Assembly (NCBI GenBank): GCA_022495005.1
Contig: JAGYXB010001996.1
Span: 1,426,001 to 1,490,000, forward strand
Direction of reading: 5' to 3'
Source of the DNA: Rhyacophila brunnea
Taxonomy: Eukaryota > Arthropoda > Insecta > Trichoptera > Rhyacophilidae
Length of the DNA: 64,000 nucleotides
A program made the translations under genes and the position numbers. Below the pieces are notes generated by a model that did no database searches, was not told the DNA's origin, and saw only the letters and a program-made list of their open reading frames with translations. How positions within the stretch are numbered: the stretch's first letter is position 1; each line of letters starts with the position of its first letter. Shown piece after piece: positions 8,027 to 20,040 of this stretch.

Positions 8027-11000
8027 AAGGTAAAAGAGGATAAGTTTTCATATTTCGACGCTTGTTCCCTATTACCTTTCAAACGCTGTCAACCGCAGGC
8101 TGTCCATGAATGAAAGGTAAAAGAGGATAAGTTTTGATAAAATTGAGTTTTCATATTTCGACGCTTGTTCCCTATTACCTTTCAAACGCTGTCAACCGCA
8201 GGCTGTCCATGAATGAAAGGTAAAAGAGGATAAGTTTTGATAAAATTGAGTTTTCATATTTCGACGCTTGTTCCCTATTACCTTTTAAACGCTGTCAACC
8301 ACAGGCTGTCCATGAATGAAAGGTAAAGAGGATAAGTTTTGATAAAATTGAGTTTTCATATTTCGACGCTTATTCCCTATTACCTTTCAAACGCTGTCAA
8401 CCGCAGGCTGTCCATGAATGAAAGGTAAAAGAGGATAAGTTTTGATAAAATTGAGTTTTCATATTTCGACGCTTGTTCCCTATTACCTTTCAAACGCTGT
8501 CAACCACAGGCTGTCCATGAATGAAAGGTAAAAGAGGATAAGTTTTGATAAAATTGAGTTTTCATATTTCGACTATTACCTTTCAAACGCTGTCAACCGC
8601 AGGCTGTCCATGAATGAAAGGTAAAAGAGGATAAGTTTTGATAAAATTGAGTTTTCATATTTCGACGCTTGTTCCCTATTACCTTTCAAACGCTGTCAAC
8701 CGCAGGCTGTCCATGAATGAAAGGTAAAAGAGGATAAGTTTTGATAAAATTGAGTTTTCATATTTCGACACTTGTTCCCTATTACCTTTCAAACGCTGTC
8801 AACCGCAGGCTGTCCATGAATGAAAGGTAAAAGAGGATAAGTTTTGATAAAATTGAGTTTTCATATTTCGACGCTTGTTTCCTATCACCTTTCAAACGAT
8901 GTCAACCGCAGGCTGTCCATGAATGAAAGGTAAAAGAGGATAAGTTTTGATAAAATTGAGTTTTCATATTTCGACGCTTGTTCCCTATTACCTTTCAAAC
9001 GCTGTCAACCGCAGGCTGTCCATGAATGAAAGGTAAAAGAGGATAAGTTTTGATGAAATTGAGTTTTCATATTTCGACGCTTGTTCCCTATTACCTTTCA
9101 AACGCTGTTAACCGCAGGCTGTCCATGAATGAAAGGTAAAAGAGGATAAGTTTTGATAACATTGAGTTTTAATATTTCGACGCTTGTTCCCTATTACCTT
9201 TCAAACGCTGTCAACCGCAGGCTGTCCATGAATGAAAGGTAAAAGAGGATAAGTTTTGATAAAATTGAGTTTACATATTTCGACGCTTGTTCCCTATTAC
9301 CTTTCAAACGCTGTCAACCGCATGCTGTCAGTAAATAAAATTTTAAAGATGATAAGTTTTGATAACATTGAGTTTCCATCTTTAGGCGCTTGTTCCCTAT
9401 TACCTTTCAAACGCTGTCAACCGCAGGCTGTCCATGAATGAAAGGTAAAAGAGGATAAGTTTTGATGAAATTGAGTTTTCATATTTCGACGCTTGTTCTT
9501 TATTACCTTTCAAATGATGTCAACCGCAGGCTGTCCATGAATGAAAGGTAGAAGAGGATAAGTTTTGATAAAATTGAGTTTTCATATTTCGACGCTTGTT
9601 CCCTATTACCTTTCAAACGCTGTCAACCGCAGGCTGTCCATGAATGAAAGGTAAAAGAGGATAAGTTTTGATAAAATTGAGTTTTCATATTTCGACGCTT
9701 GTTTCCTATTACCTTTCAAACGCTGCCAACCGCAGGCTGTCCATGAATGAAAGGTAAAAGAGGATAAGTTTTGATAAAATTGATTTTTCATATTTCGACG
9801 CTTGTTCCCTATTACCTTTCAAACGCTGTCTACCGCAGGCTGTCCATTAATGAAAGGTAAAAGAGGATAAGTTTTGATGAAATTGAGTTTTCATATTTCG
9901 ACGCTTGTTCCCTATTACCTTTCAAACGATGTCAACCGCAGGCTGTCCATGAATGAAAGGTAAAAGAGGATACGTTTTGATAAAATTAAGTTTTCATATT
10001 TCGACGCTTGTTCCCTATTACCTTTCAAACCATGTCAACCGCAGGCTGTCCATGAATGAAAGTTAAAAGAGGATAAGTTTTGATAAAATTGAGTTTTCAT
10101 ATTTCGACGCTTGTTCCCTATTACCTTTTAAACGCTGTCAACCGCAGGCTGTCCATGAATGAAAGGTAAAAGAGGATAAGTTTTGATAAAATTGAGTTTT
10201 CATATTTCGACGCTTGTTCCCTATTACCTTTCAAACGCTGTCAACTGCAGGCTGTCCATGAATGAAAGGTAAAAGAGGATAAGTTTTGATAAAATTGAGT
10301 TTTCATATTTCGACACTTGTTTCCTATTACCTTTCAAACGCTGTCAACCGCAGGCTGTCCATGAATGAAAGGTAAAAGAGAATTGATAAATTGAGTTTTC
10401 ATATTTCGACGCTTGTTTCTATCACCTTTCAAACGATGTCAACCGCAGGCTGTCCATGAATGAAAGGTTAAAGAGGATAAGTTTTGATGAAATTGAGTTT
10501 TCATATTTCACGCTTGTTTCCTATTACCTTTCAAACGCTGTCAACCGCAGGCTGTCCATGAATGAAAGGTAAAAGAGGATAAGTTTTGATAAAATTGAGT
10601 TTTCATATTTCGACGCTTGTTCCCTATTACCTTTCAAACGCTGTCAACCGCAGGCTGTCCATGAATGAAAGGTTAAAGAGGATAAGTTTTGATAAAATTG
10701 AGTTTTCATATTTCGACGCTTGTTCCCTATTACCTTTCAAACGCTGTCAACCGCAGGCTGTCCATGAATGAAAGGTAAAAGAGGATAAGTTTGATAAAAT
10801 TAAGCGAGCTTCCATGAATGAAAGGTAAAAGAGGATAAGTTTTGATAAAATTGAGTTTTCATATTTCGACGCTTGTTCCCTATTACCTTTCAAACGCTGT
10901 CAACCGCAGGCTGTCCATGAATGAAAGGTAAAAGAGGATAAGTTTGATAAAATTGAGTTTTAATATTATAACGCTTGTTCCCTATTACCTTTCAAACGCT

Positions 11001-13794
11001 GTCAACCGCAGGCTGTTCATGAATGAAAGGTAAAAGAGGATAAGTATTGATAAAATTGAGATTTCATATTTCATATTTTATTGACGCTTGTTCCCTATTA
11101 CCTTTCAAACGCTGTCAACCGCAGGCTGTCCATGAATGAAAGGTAAAAGAGGATAAGTTTTGATGAAATTGAGTTTTCATATTTCGACACTTGTTTCCTA
11201 TTACCTTTCAAACGCTGTCAACCGCAGGCTGTCCATGAATGAAAGGTAAAAGAGGATAAGTTTTGATAAAATTGAGTTTTCATATTTCGACGCTTGTTTC
11301 CTATCACCTTTCAAACGATGTCAACCGCAGGCTGTCCATGAATGAAAGGTAAAAGAGGATAAGTTTTGATAAAATTGAGTTTTCGTATTTCGACGCTTGT
11401 TCCATATTACCTTTCGAACGCTGTCAACCGCAGGCTGTCCATGAATGTAAGGTAAAAGAGGATAAGTTTTGATGAAATTGAGTTTTCATATATTGACGCT
11501 TGTTCCCTATTACCTTTCAAACGCTGTCAACCACAGGCTTTCCATGAATGAAAGGTAAAAGAGGATAAGTTTTGATGAAATTGAGTTTTCATATTGCGAC
11601 GCTTGTTCCCTATTACCTTTCAAACGCTGTCAACCGCAGGCTGTCCATGAATGAAAGGTAAAAGAGGATAAGTTTTGATAAAATTGAGTTTTCATATTTC
11701 GACGCTTGTTCTCTATTACCTTTCAAACGCTGTCAACCGCAGGCTGTCCATGAATGAAAGGTAAACGAGGATAAGTTTTGATGAAATTACGTTTTCATAT
11801 TTCGACGCTTGTTCCCTATTACCTTTCAAACGCTGTCAACCGCAGGCTGTCCATAAATGAAAGGTAAAAGAGGATAAGTTTTGATAAAATTGAGTTTTCA
11901 TATATTGACGCTTGTTCCCTATTACCTTTCAAACATTGTCAACCGCAGGCTTTCCATGAATGAAAGGTAAAAGAGGATAAGTTTTGATGAAATTGAGTTT
12001 TCATATTTCGACGCTTGTTCCCTATTACCTTTCAAACGCTGTCAACCGCAGGCTGTCCATGAATGAAAGGTAGAAGAGGATAAGTTTTGATAAAATTGAG
12101 TTTTCATATTTCGACGCTTGTTCCCTATTACCTTTCAAACGCTGTCAACCGCAGGCTGTCCATGAATGAAAGGTAAAAGAGGATAAGTTTTGATACAATT
12201 GTGTTTTCATATTTCGACGCTTGTTCCTTATTACCTTTCAAACGCTGTCAACCGCAGGCTGTCCATGAATGAAAGGTAAAAAAAGGATAAGTTTTGATGA
12301 AATTGAGTTTTCATATTTCGACGCTTGTTCCCTATTACCTTTCAAACGCTGTCAACCGCAGGCTGTCCATGAATGAAAGGTAAAAGAGGATAAGTTTTGA
12401 TAAAATTGAGTTTTCATATTTTGACGCTTGTTCCCTATTACCTTTCAAACGCTGTCAACCGCAGGCTGTCCATGAATGAAAGGTAAAAGAGGATATGTTT
12501 TGATAAAATTAAGTTTTCATATTTTGACGCTTGTTCCCTATTACCTTTCAAACGCTGTCAACCGCAGGCTGTCCATGAATGTAAGGCAAAAGAGGATAAG
12601 TTTTGATAAAAATGAGTTTTCATATTTCGACGCTTGTTCCCTATTACCTTTCAAACGCTGTCAACCACAGGCTGTTCATGAATAAAAGGTAAAAGAGGAT
12701 AAGTTTTGATGAAATTGAGTTTTCATATTTTGACGCTTGTTCCCTATTACCTTTCAAACGCTGTCAACCACAGGCTGTCCATGAATGAAAGGTAAAAGAG
12801 GATAAGTTTTGATAAAATTGAGTTTCCATATTTCGGCGCTTGTTCCCCATTACCTTTCAAACGCTGTCAACTGCAGGCTGTCCATGAATGAAAGGTAAAA
12901 GAGGATAAGTTTTGATAAAATTGAGTTTTCATATTTCGACGCTTGTTCCCTATTACCTTTCAAACGCTGTCAACCGCAGGCTGTCCATGAATGAAAGGTA
13001 AAAGAGGACAAGTTTTGATAAAATTGAGTTTTCATATTTCGACGCTTGTAACCTATTACCTTTCTAACGGTGTCAATCGCAGGCTGTCCATGAATGTAAG
13101 GTAAAAGAGGACAAGGTTTGATAAAATTGAGTTTTCATATATCGACGCTTGTTCCCTATTACCTTTCAAACGCTGTCAACCGCAGGCTGTCCATGAATGA
13201 AAGGTAAAAGAGGATAAGTTTTGATAAAATTGAGTTTTCATATTTCGACGCTTGTTCCCTATTACCTTTCAAACGCTGTCAAACGCAGGCTGTCCATGAA
13301 TGAAAGGTAAAAGAGGATAAATTATGATAAAATTGAGTTTTCATATTTCGACGCTTGTTCCCTATTACCTTTCAAACGCTGTCAACCGCAGGTTGTCCAC
13401 GAATGAAAGGTAAAAGAGGATAAGTTTTGATAAAATTGAGTTTTCATATTTCGACGCATGTTCCCTATTACCTTTCAAACGCTGTCAACCGCAGGCTGTC
13501 CATGAATGAAAGGTAAAAGAGGATAAGTTTTGATGAAATTGAGTTTTCATATTTCGACGCTTGTTCCCTATTACCTTTTAAACGCTGTCAACCACAGGCT
13601 GTCCATGAATGAAAGGTAAAAGAGGATAAGTTTTGATAAAATTGAGTTTTTATATTTCAACGCTTATTCCCTATTACCTTACAAACGCTGTCAACCGCAG
13701 GCTGTCCATGAATGAAAGGTAAAAGAGGATAAGTTTTGATATAATTGAGTTTCCATATTTCGGCCCTTGTTCCCTATTACCTTTCAAACGCTGT

Positions 13795-14110
13795 CAACCA
13801 CCCAGGCTGTCCATGAATAAAAGGTAGAGGATAAGTTTTGATAAAAATGAGTTTTTCATATTTCATTTATTACCTTTCAAATGCTTTCAGCCACCAGGCT
13901 GTCCATGGAATGAAAGAGTGAAAGGATAAGTTTTTATAAAATTGAGGTTTACATATTTCGTGCTTGTTCCTATTACCTTTTCAAACTCAACCGCAGGCTG
14001 TCTATGAATGGGTAAAAGAAGGGGATGAATTTTGATAAAATGAGTTTTCATATTTCGACGCTTGTTCCTATTACCTTTCAAACTGTCAATCACAGGCTAT
14101 CCATGATTGA
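13795..14110. repeat. Indel-rich patch in array A2
   Basis: Three to four monomers in a row carry many one- to four-base gains and losses (CACCCAGGC, GGTAGAGGATAAG, missing GCTTGTTCCC segment, GAAGGGGATG), while monomers on both sides are near consensus. The errors lie in every part of the unit. This pattern fits unpolished long-read sequence better than biological divergence. Confidence 0.5.
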
Positions 14111-16179
14111 AAGGTAAAAGAAGATAAGTTTTGATGAAATTGAGTTTTCATATTTTGACGCTTGTTCCCTATTACCTTTCAAACGCTGTCAACCACAGGC
14201 TTTCCATGAATGAAAGGTAAAAGAGGATAAGTTTTGATGAATTTGAGTTTTCATATTGCGACGCTTGTTCCCTATTACCTTTCAAACGCTGTCAACCGCA
14301 GGCTGTCCATGAATGAAAGGTAAAAGAGGATAAGTTTTGATGAAATTGAGTTTTCATATTTCGACGCTTGTTCCCTATTACCTTTCAAACGCTGTCAACC
14401 GCGGGCTGTCCATGAATGAAAGGTAAAAGAGGATAAGTTTTGATAAAATTGAGTTTTCATATTTCGACGCTTGTTTCCTATTACCTTTCAAACGCTGCCA
14501 ACCGCAGGCTGTCCATGAATGAAAGGTAAAAGAGGATAAGTTTTGATGAAATTGAGTTTTTATATTTCGACGCTTGTTCCCTATTACCTTTCAAACGCTG
14601 TCAACCGCAGGCTGTCCATGAATGAAAGGTAAAAGAGGATAAGTTTTGATGAAATTGAGTTTTCATATTTCGACGCTTGTTCCCTAATAGCTTTCAAACG
14701 CTGTCAACCGCAGGCTGTCCATAAATGAAAGGTAAAAGAGGATAAGTTTTGATGAAATTGAGTTTTCATATTTCGACTATTACCTTTCAAACGCTGTCAA
14801 ACGCAGGCTGTCCATGAATGAAAGGTAAAAGAGGATCAGTTTTGATAAAATTGAGTTTTCATATTTCGACGTTTGTTCCCTATTACCTTTCAAACGCTGT
14901 CAACCACAGGCTATCCATGAATGAAAGGTAAAAGAGGATAAGTTTTGATGAAATTGAGTTTTCATATTGCGACGCTTGTTCCCTATTACCTTTCAAACGC
15001 TGTCAACCGCAGGCTGTCCATGAATGAAAGGTAAAAGAGGATAAGTTTTGATGAAATTGAGTTTTCATATTTCGACGCTTGTTCTTTATTACCTTTCAAA
15101 TGATGTCAACCGCAGGCTGTCCATGAATGAAAGGTAGAAGAGGATAATTTTTGATAAAATTGATTTTTCATATTTCGACGCTTGTTTCCTATTACCTTTC
15201 AAACGATGTCAACCGCAGGCTGTCCATGAATGAAAGGTAAAAGAGGATAAGTTTTGATGAAATTGAGTTTTCATATTTCGACGCTTGTTCCCTATTACCT
15301 TTCAAACGATGTCAACCGCAGGCTGTCCATGAATGAAAGGTAAAAGAGGATAAGTTTTGATCAAATTAAGTTTTCATATTTCGACGCTTGTTCCCTATTA
15401 CATTTCAAACGATGTCAACCGCAGGCTGTCCATGAATGAAAGGTAAAAGAGGATAAGTTTTGATAAAATTGAGTTTTCATATTTCGACGCTTGTTTCCTA
15501 TTACCTTTCAAACGATGTCAACCGCAGGCTGTCCATAAATGAAAGGTAAAAGAGGATAAGTTTTGATAAAATTGAGTTTTCATATTTCGACGCTTGTTCC
15601 CTATTACCTTTCAAACGCTGTCAACCGCAGGCTGTCCATGAATGAAAGGTAAAAGAGGATAAGTTTTGATGAAATTGAGTTTTCATATTTCGACGCTTGT
15701 TCCCTATTACCTTTCAAACGATGTCAACCGCAGACTGTCCATGAATGAAAGGTAGAAGAGGATAAGTTTTGATAAAATTGAGTTTTCATGTTACGACGCT
15801 TGTTCCCTATAACCTTTCAAACGCTGTCAACCACAGGCTGTCCATGAATGAAAGGTAAAAGAGGATAAGTTTTGATGAAATTATGTTTTCATATTTCGAC
15901 GCTTGTTCCCTATTACCTTTCAAACGCTGTCAACCGCAGGCTGTCCATGAATGAAAGGTAAAAGAGGATAAGTTTTGATGAAATTGAGTTTTCATATTTC
16001 GACGCTTGTTCCCTAATAGCTTTCAAACGCTGTCAACCGCAGGCTGTCCATGAATGAAAGGTAAAAGCGGATAAGTTTTGATGAAATTGAGTTTTCATTC
16101 TTCGACTTTTACCTTTCAAACGCTGCTAACCGCAGGCTGTCCATGAATGAAAGGTAAAAGAGGATAAGTTTTGATAAAA

Positions 16180-16330
16180 TTGGTTATATCAATTAATCAA
16201 ATGGATGCAGTTTTGATAAAATTGAGTTTACATATTTTGACGCTTGTTCCTATTACCTTTCAAACGCCCTTCAGCTCAACCGCAGGCTGTCCATGAATGA
16301 AAGATGCAAAAGAGGATAAGTTTTGATAAG
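16180..16330. repeat. Rearranged monomer in array A2
   Basis: The run is broken by non-satellite bases (TTATATCAATTAATCAAATG near 16184-16203) followed by a monomer with several insertions (CGCCCTTCAGCTCAACC, AAAGATGCAAAAG). It could be an old breakpoint within the array or an assembly fault. Confidence 0.4.
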
Positions 16331-16849
16331 AATTGGGTTTTATATTTCAAAGCTTGTTTCCTATTACCTTTCAAACGCTGCTAACCGCAGGCTGTCCATG
16401 AATGAAAGGTAAAAGAGGATAAGTTTTGATAAAATTGAGTTTTCATATTTCGACGTTTGTTCCCTATTACCTTTCAAACGCTGTCAACCGCAGGCTGTCC
16501 ATGAATGAAAGGTAAAAGTGGATAAGTTTTGATAAAATTGAGTTAACATATTTTGACGCTTGTTCCCTATTACCTTTCAAACGCTGTCAACCGCAGGCTG
16601 TCCATGAATGAAAAGGTAAAAGAGGATAAGTTTTGATAAAATTGAGTTTTTATATTTCAAAGCTTGTTTCCTATTACCTTTCAAACGATGTCAACCGCAG
16701 GCTGTCCATGAATGAAAGGTAAAAGAGGATTAGTTTTGATAAAAATGAGTTTTCATATTTCGACGCTTGTTCCCTATTACCTTTCAAACGCTGTCAACCA
16801 CAGGCTGTCCATGAATGAAAGGTAAAAGAGAGGATAAGTTTTGATGAAA

Positions 16850-17160
16850 TTGAGTTTTCATATTTCGACGCTTGTTCCTATTATTACCTTTCAAATTGCT
16901 ATCAACCACAGGCTGTCCATGAATGAAAGGTAGAGATGGTTTTGATGAAATTATGTTTTCATATTTCGACGCTTGTTCCTATTACCTTTCAAACGCTTTA
17001 TCAACCACAGGCTGTCCATGAATGAAAGGTAAAAGAGGATAAGTTTTGATGAAATTGAGTTTCATATTTCGGCCTTGTTCCTATTACCTTTCAAATGATG
17101 TCAACCACCAGGCTGTCCATGAATGAAAGGTAGAAGAGGATAAGAAGTTTTGATAAAATT
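16850..17160. repeat. Second indel-rich patch in array A2
   Basis: Three monomers with scattered small indels (CCTATTATTACC, AATTGCTATCAACC, GGTAGAGATGG, CACCACCAGGC, GATAAGAAGTTTTG) between near-consensus neighbours. A similar, milder patch is at 18030-18180. Confidence 0.45.
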
Positions 17161-19679
17161 GAGTTTTCATATTTCGACGCTTGTTCCCTATTACCTTTCA
17201 AACGCTGTCAACCGCAGGCTGTCCATGAATGAAAGGTAAAAGAGGATAAGTTTTGATAAAATTGAGTTTTCATATTTCGACGCTTGTTTCCTATCACCTT
17301 TCAAACGATGTCAACCGCAGGCTGTCCATGAATGAAAGGTAGAAGAGGATAAGTTTTGATAAAATTGAGTTTTCATATTTCGACGCTTGTTCCCTATTAC
17401 CTTTCAAATGATGTCAGCCGCAGGCTGTCCATGAATGAAAGGTAGAAGAGGATAAGTTTTGATAAAATTGAGTTTTCATATTTCGACGCTTGTTCCCTAT
17501 TACCTTTCAAACGCTGTCAACCGCAGGCTATCCATGAATGAAAGGTAAAAGAGGATAAGTTTTGATAAAATTGAGTTTTCATATTTCGACGCTTGTTCCC
17601 TATTACCTTTCAAACGCTGTCAACCGCAGGATGTCCATGAATGAAAGGTAAAAGAGGATAAATTTTGATAAAATTGAGTTTTCATATTTCGACGCTTGTT
17701 TCCTATTACCTTTCATACAATGTCAACCGCAGGCTGTCCATGAATGAAAGGTAAAAGAGGATAAGTTTAAATGAAATTAAGTTTTCATATTTCGACGCTT
17801 GTTCCCAATTACCTTTCAAACGCTGTCAACCGCAGGCTGTCCATGAATGAAAGGTAAAAGAGGATAAGTTTTGATGAAATTGAGTTTTCATATTTCGACG
17901 CTTGTTCCCAATTACCTTTCAAACGCTGTCAACCACAGGCTGTCCATGATTGAAAGGTAAAAGAGGATAAGTTTTGATGAAATTGAGTTTTCATATTTCG
18001 ACGCTTGTTCCCTATTACCTTTCAAACGATGTCAGCCACCAGGCTGTCCATGAATGAAGAAAGGTAGAAGAGGATAAGTTTTGATAAAAAATGAGTTTTA
18101 TATTTCGACTAATGCCTTTCAAATGCTCAACCGCAGGCTGTCCATGAATGAAAGGTAAAAGAGGATAAGTTTTTGATAAAATTGAGTTTCATATTTAGAC
18201 GCTTGTTCCCTATTACCTTTCAAACGCTGTCAACCGCAGGCTGTCTATGAATGAAAGGTAAAAAAGGATAAGTTTTGATAAAATTGAGTTTTCATATTTC
18301 GACGCTTGTTCCCTATTACTTTTCAAACGCTGTCAACCGCAGGCTGTCCATGAATGGAAGGTAAAAGAGGATAAGTTTTGATAAAATTGAGTTTTCATAT
18401 TTCGACGCTTGTTTCCTATTACCTTTCAAACGATGTCAACCGCAGGCTGTCCATGAATGAAAGGTAAAGGAGGATAAGATTTGATAAAATTGAGTTTTCA
18501 TATTTCGACGCTTGTTCCCTATTACCTTTCAAACGCTTTCAACCGCAGGCTGTCCATGAATGAAAGGTAAAAGAGGATAAGTTTTGATAAAATTGAGTTT
18601 TCATATTTCGACGCTTGTTCCCTATTACCTTTCAAACGCTGTCAACCGCAAGCTGTCCATGAATGAAAGGTAAAAAAGGATAAGTTTTGATGAAATTGAG
18701 TTTTCATATTTCGACGCTAGTTCCCTATTACCTTTCAGACGATGTCAACCGCAGGCTGTCCATGAATGAAAGGTAGAAAGGGATAAGTTTTGATAAAAAT
18801 GAGTTTTCATATTTCGACTATGACCTTTCAAATGCTTTCATCCGCAGGCTGTCCATGAATGAAAGGTAAAAGAGGATAAGTTTTGATAAAATTGAGTTTT
18901 CATATTTCGACGCTTGTTCCCTATTACCTTTCAAACGCTGTCAACCGCAGGCTGTCCATGAATGAAAGGTAAAAGAGGATAAGTTTTGATAAAATTGAGT
19001 TTCCATATTTCGGCGCTTGTTCCCTATTACCTTTCAAACGCTGTCAACCGCAGGCTGTCCATGAATGAAAGGTAAAAGAGGATAAGTTTTGATAAAATTG
19101 AGTTTTCATATTTCGACGCTTGTTTCCTATTACCTTTCAAACGATGTTAACCGCAGGCTGTCCATGAATGAAAGGTAGAAGAGGATAAGTTTTGATAAAA
19201 ATGAGTTTTCATATTTCGACTATTACCTTTCAAATGCTTTCAACCGCAGGCTGTCCATGAATGAAAGGTAGAAGAGGATAAGTTTTTATAAAATTGAGTT
19301 TACATATTTCGACGCTTGTTCCCTATTACCTTTCAAACGCTGTCAACCGCAGGCTGTCTATGAATGTAAGGTAAAAGAGGATAAGTTTTGATAAAAATGA
19401 GTTTTCATATTTCGACGCTTGTTCCCTATTACCTTTCAAACGCTGTCAATCACAGGCTATCCATGATTGAAAGGTAAAAGAAGATAAGTTTTGATGAAAT
19501 TGAGTTTTCATATTTTGACGCTTGTTCCCTATTACCTTTCAAACGCTGTCAACCACAGGCTTTCCATGAATGAAAGGTAAAAGAGGATAAGTTTTGATGA
19601 AATTGAGTTTTCATATTGCGACGCTTGTTCCCTATTACCTTTCAAACGCTGTCAACCGCAGGCTGTCCATGAATGAAAG

Positions 19680-20040
19680 GTAAAAGGGATGAGTTTGATG
19701 AAATTGAGTTTTCATATTTCGACGCTTGTTCCTAATGCCTTTCAAATATTAATGATGTCAACCGCAGGCTGGCATCCATGAATGAAAGGTAGAAGAGGAT
19801 AAGTTTGATAAAATTGAGGTTTTCATATTTTGCCGCTTGTTCCTATTACCTTTCAAACGCTGTCAACCGCAGGCTGTCTGAATGAAGAAGGTAAAGAGGA
19901 TAAGTTTGATGAAATTGAGTTTTCATGTATTTCGACGCTTGTTCCTATTACCTTTCAAACGCTGTCAACCGCAGGCTGTCCATGAATGAAAGGTAAAGAA
20001 AGAAGATAGAAGTTTTGATAAAATTGATTTTTTCATATTT
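19680..20040. repeat. Third indel-rich patch in array A2
   Basis: Three to four monomers with many indels (CAAATATTAATGATGTC, GGCTGGCATCC, TGAATGAAGAAGG, CATGTATTTCG, AAGAAAGAAGATAG). Flanking monomers are regular. Confidence 0.45.

Noticed and set aside
8101..8204. CENP-B box in the monomer
   Set aside because: ATTTCGACGCTTG shares only TTCG with the box; the A and CGGG positions do not fit.
9256..9441. Recurrent ~61-residue open frames in the satellite (…FDACSLLPFKRCQPQAVHE)
   Set aside because: 103 is not a multiple of 3, so each frame runs through about two monomers and then stops; the repetition is a by-product of the tandem unit. Antisense versions are likewise incidental.
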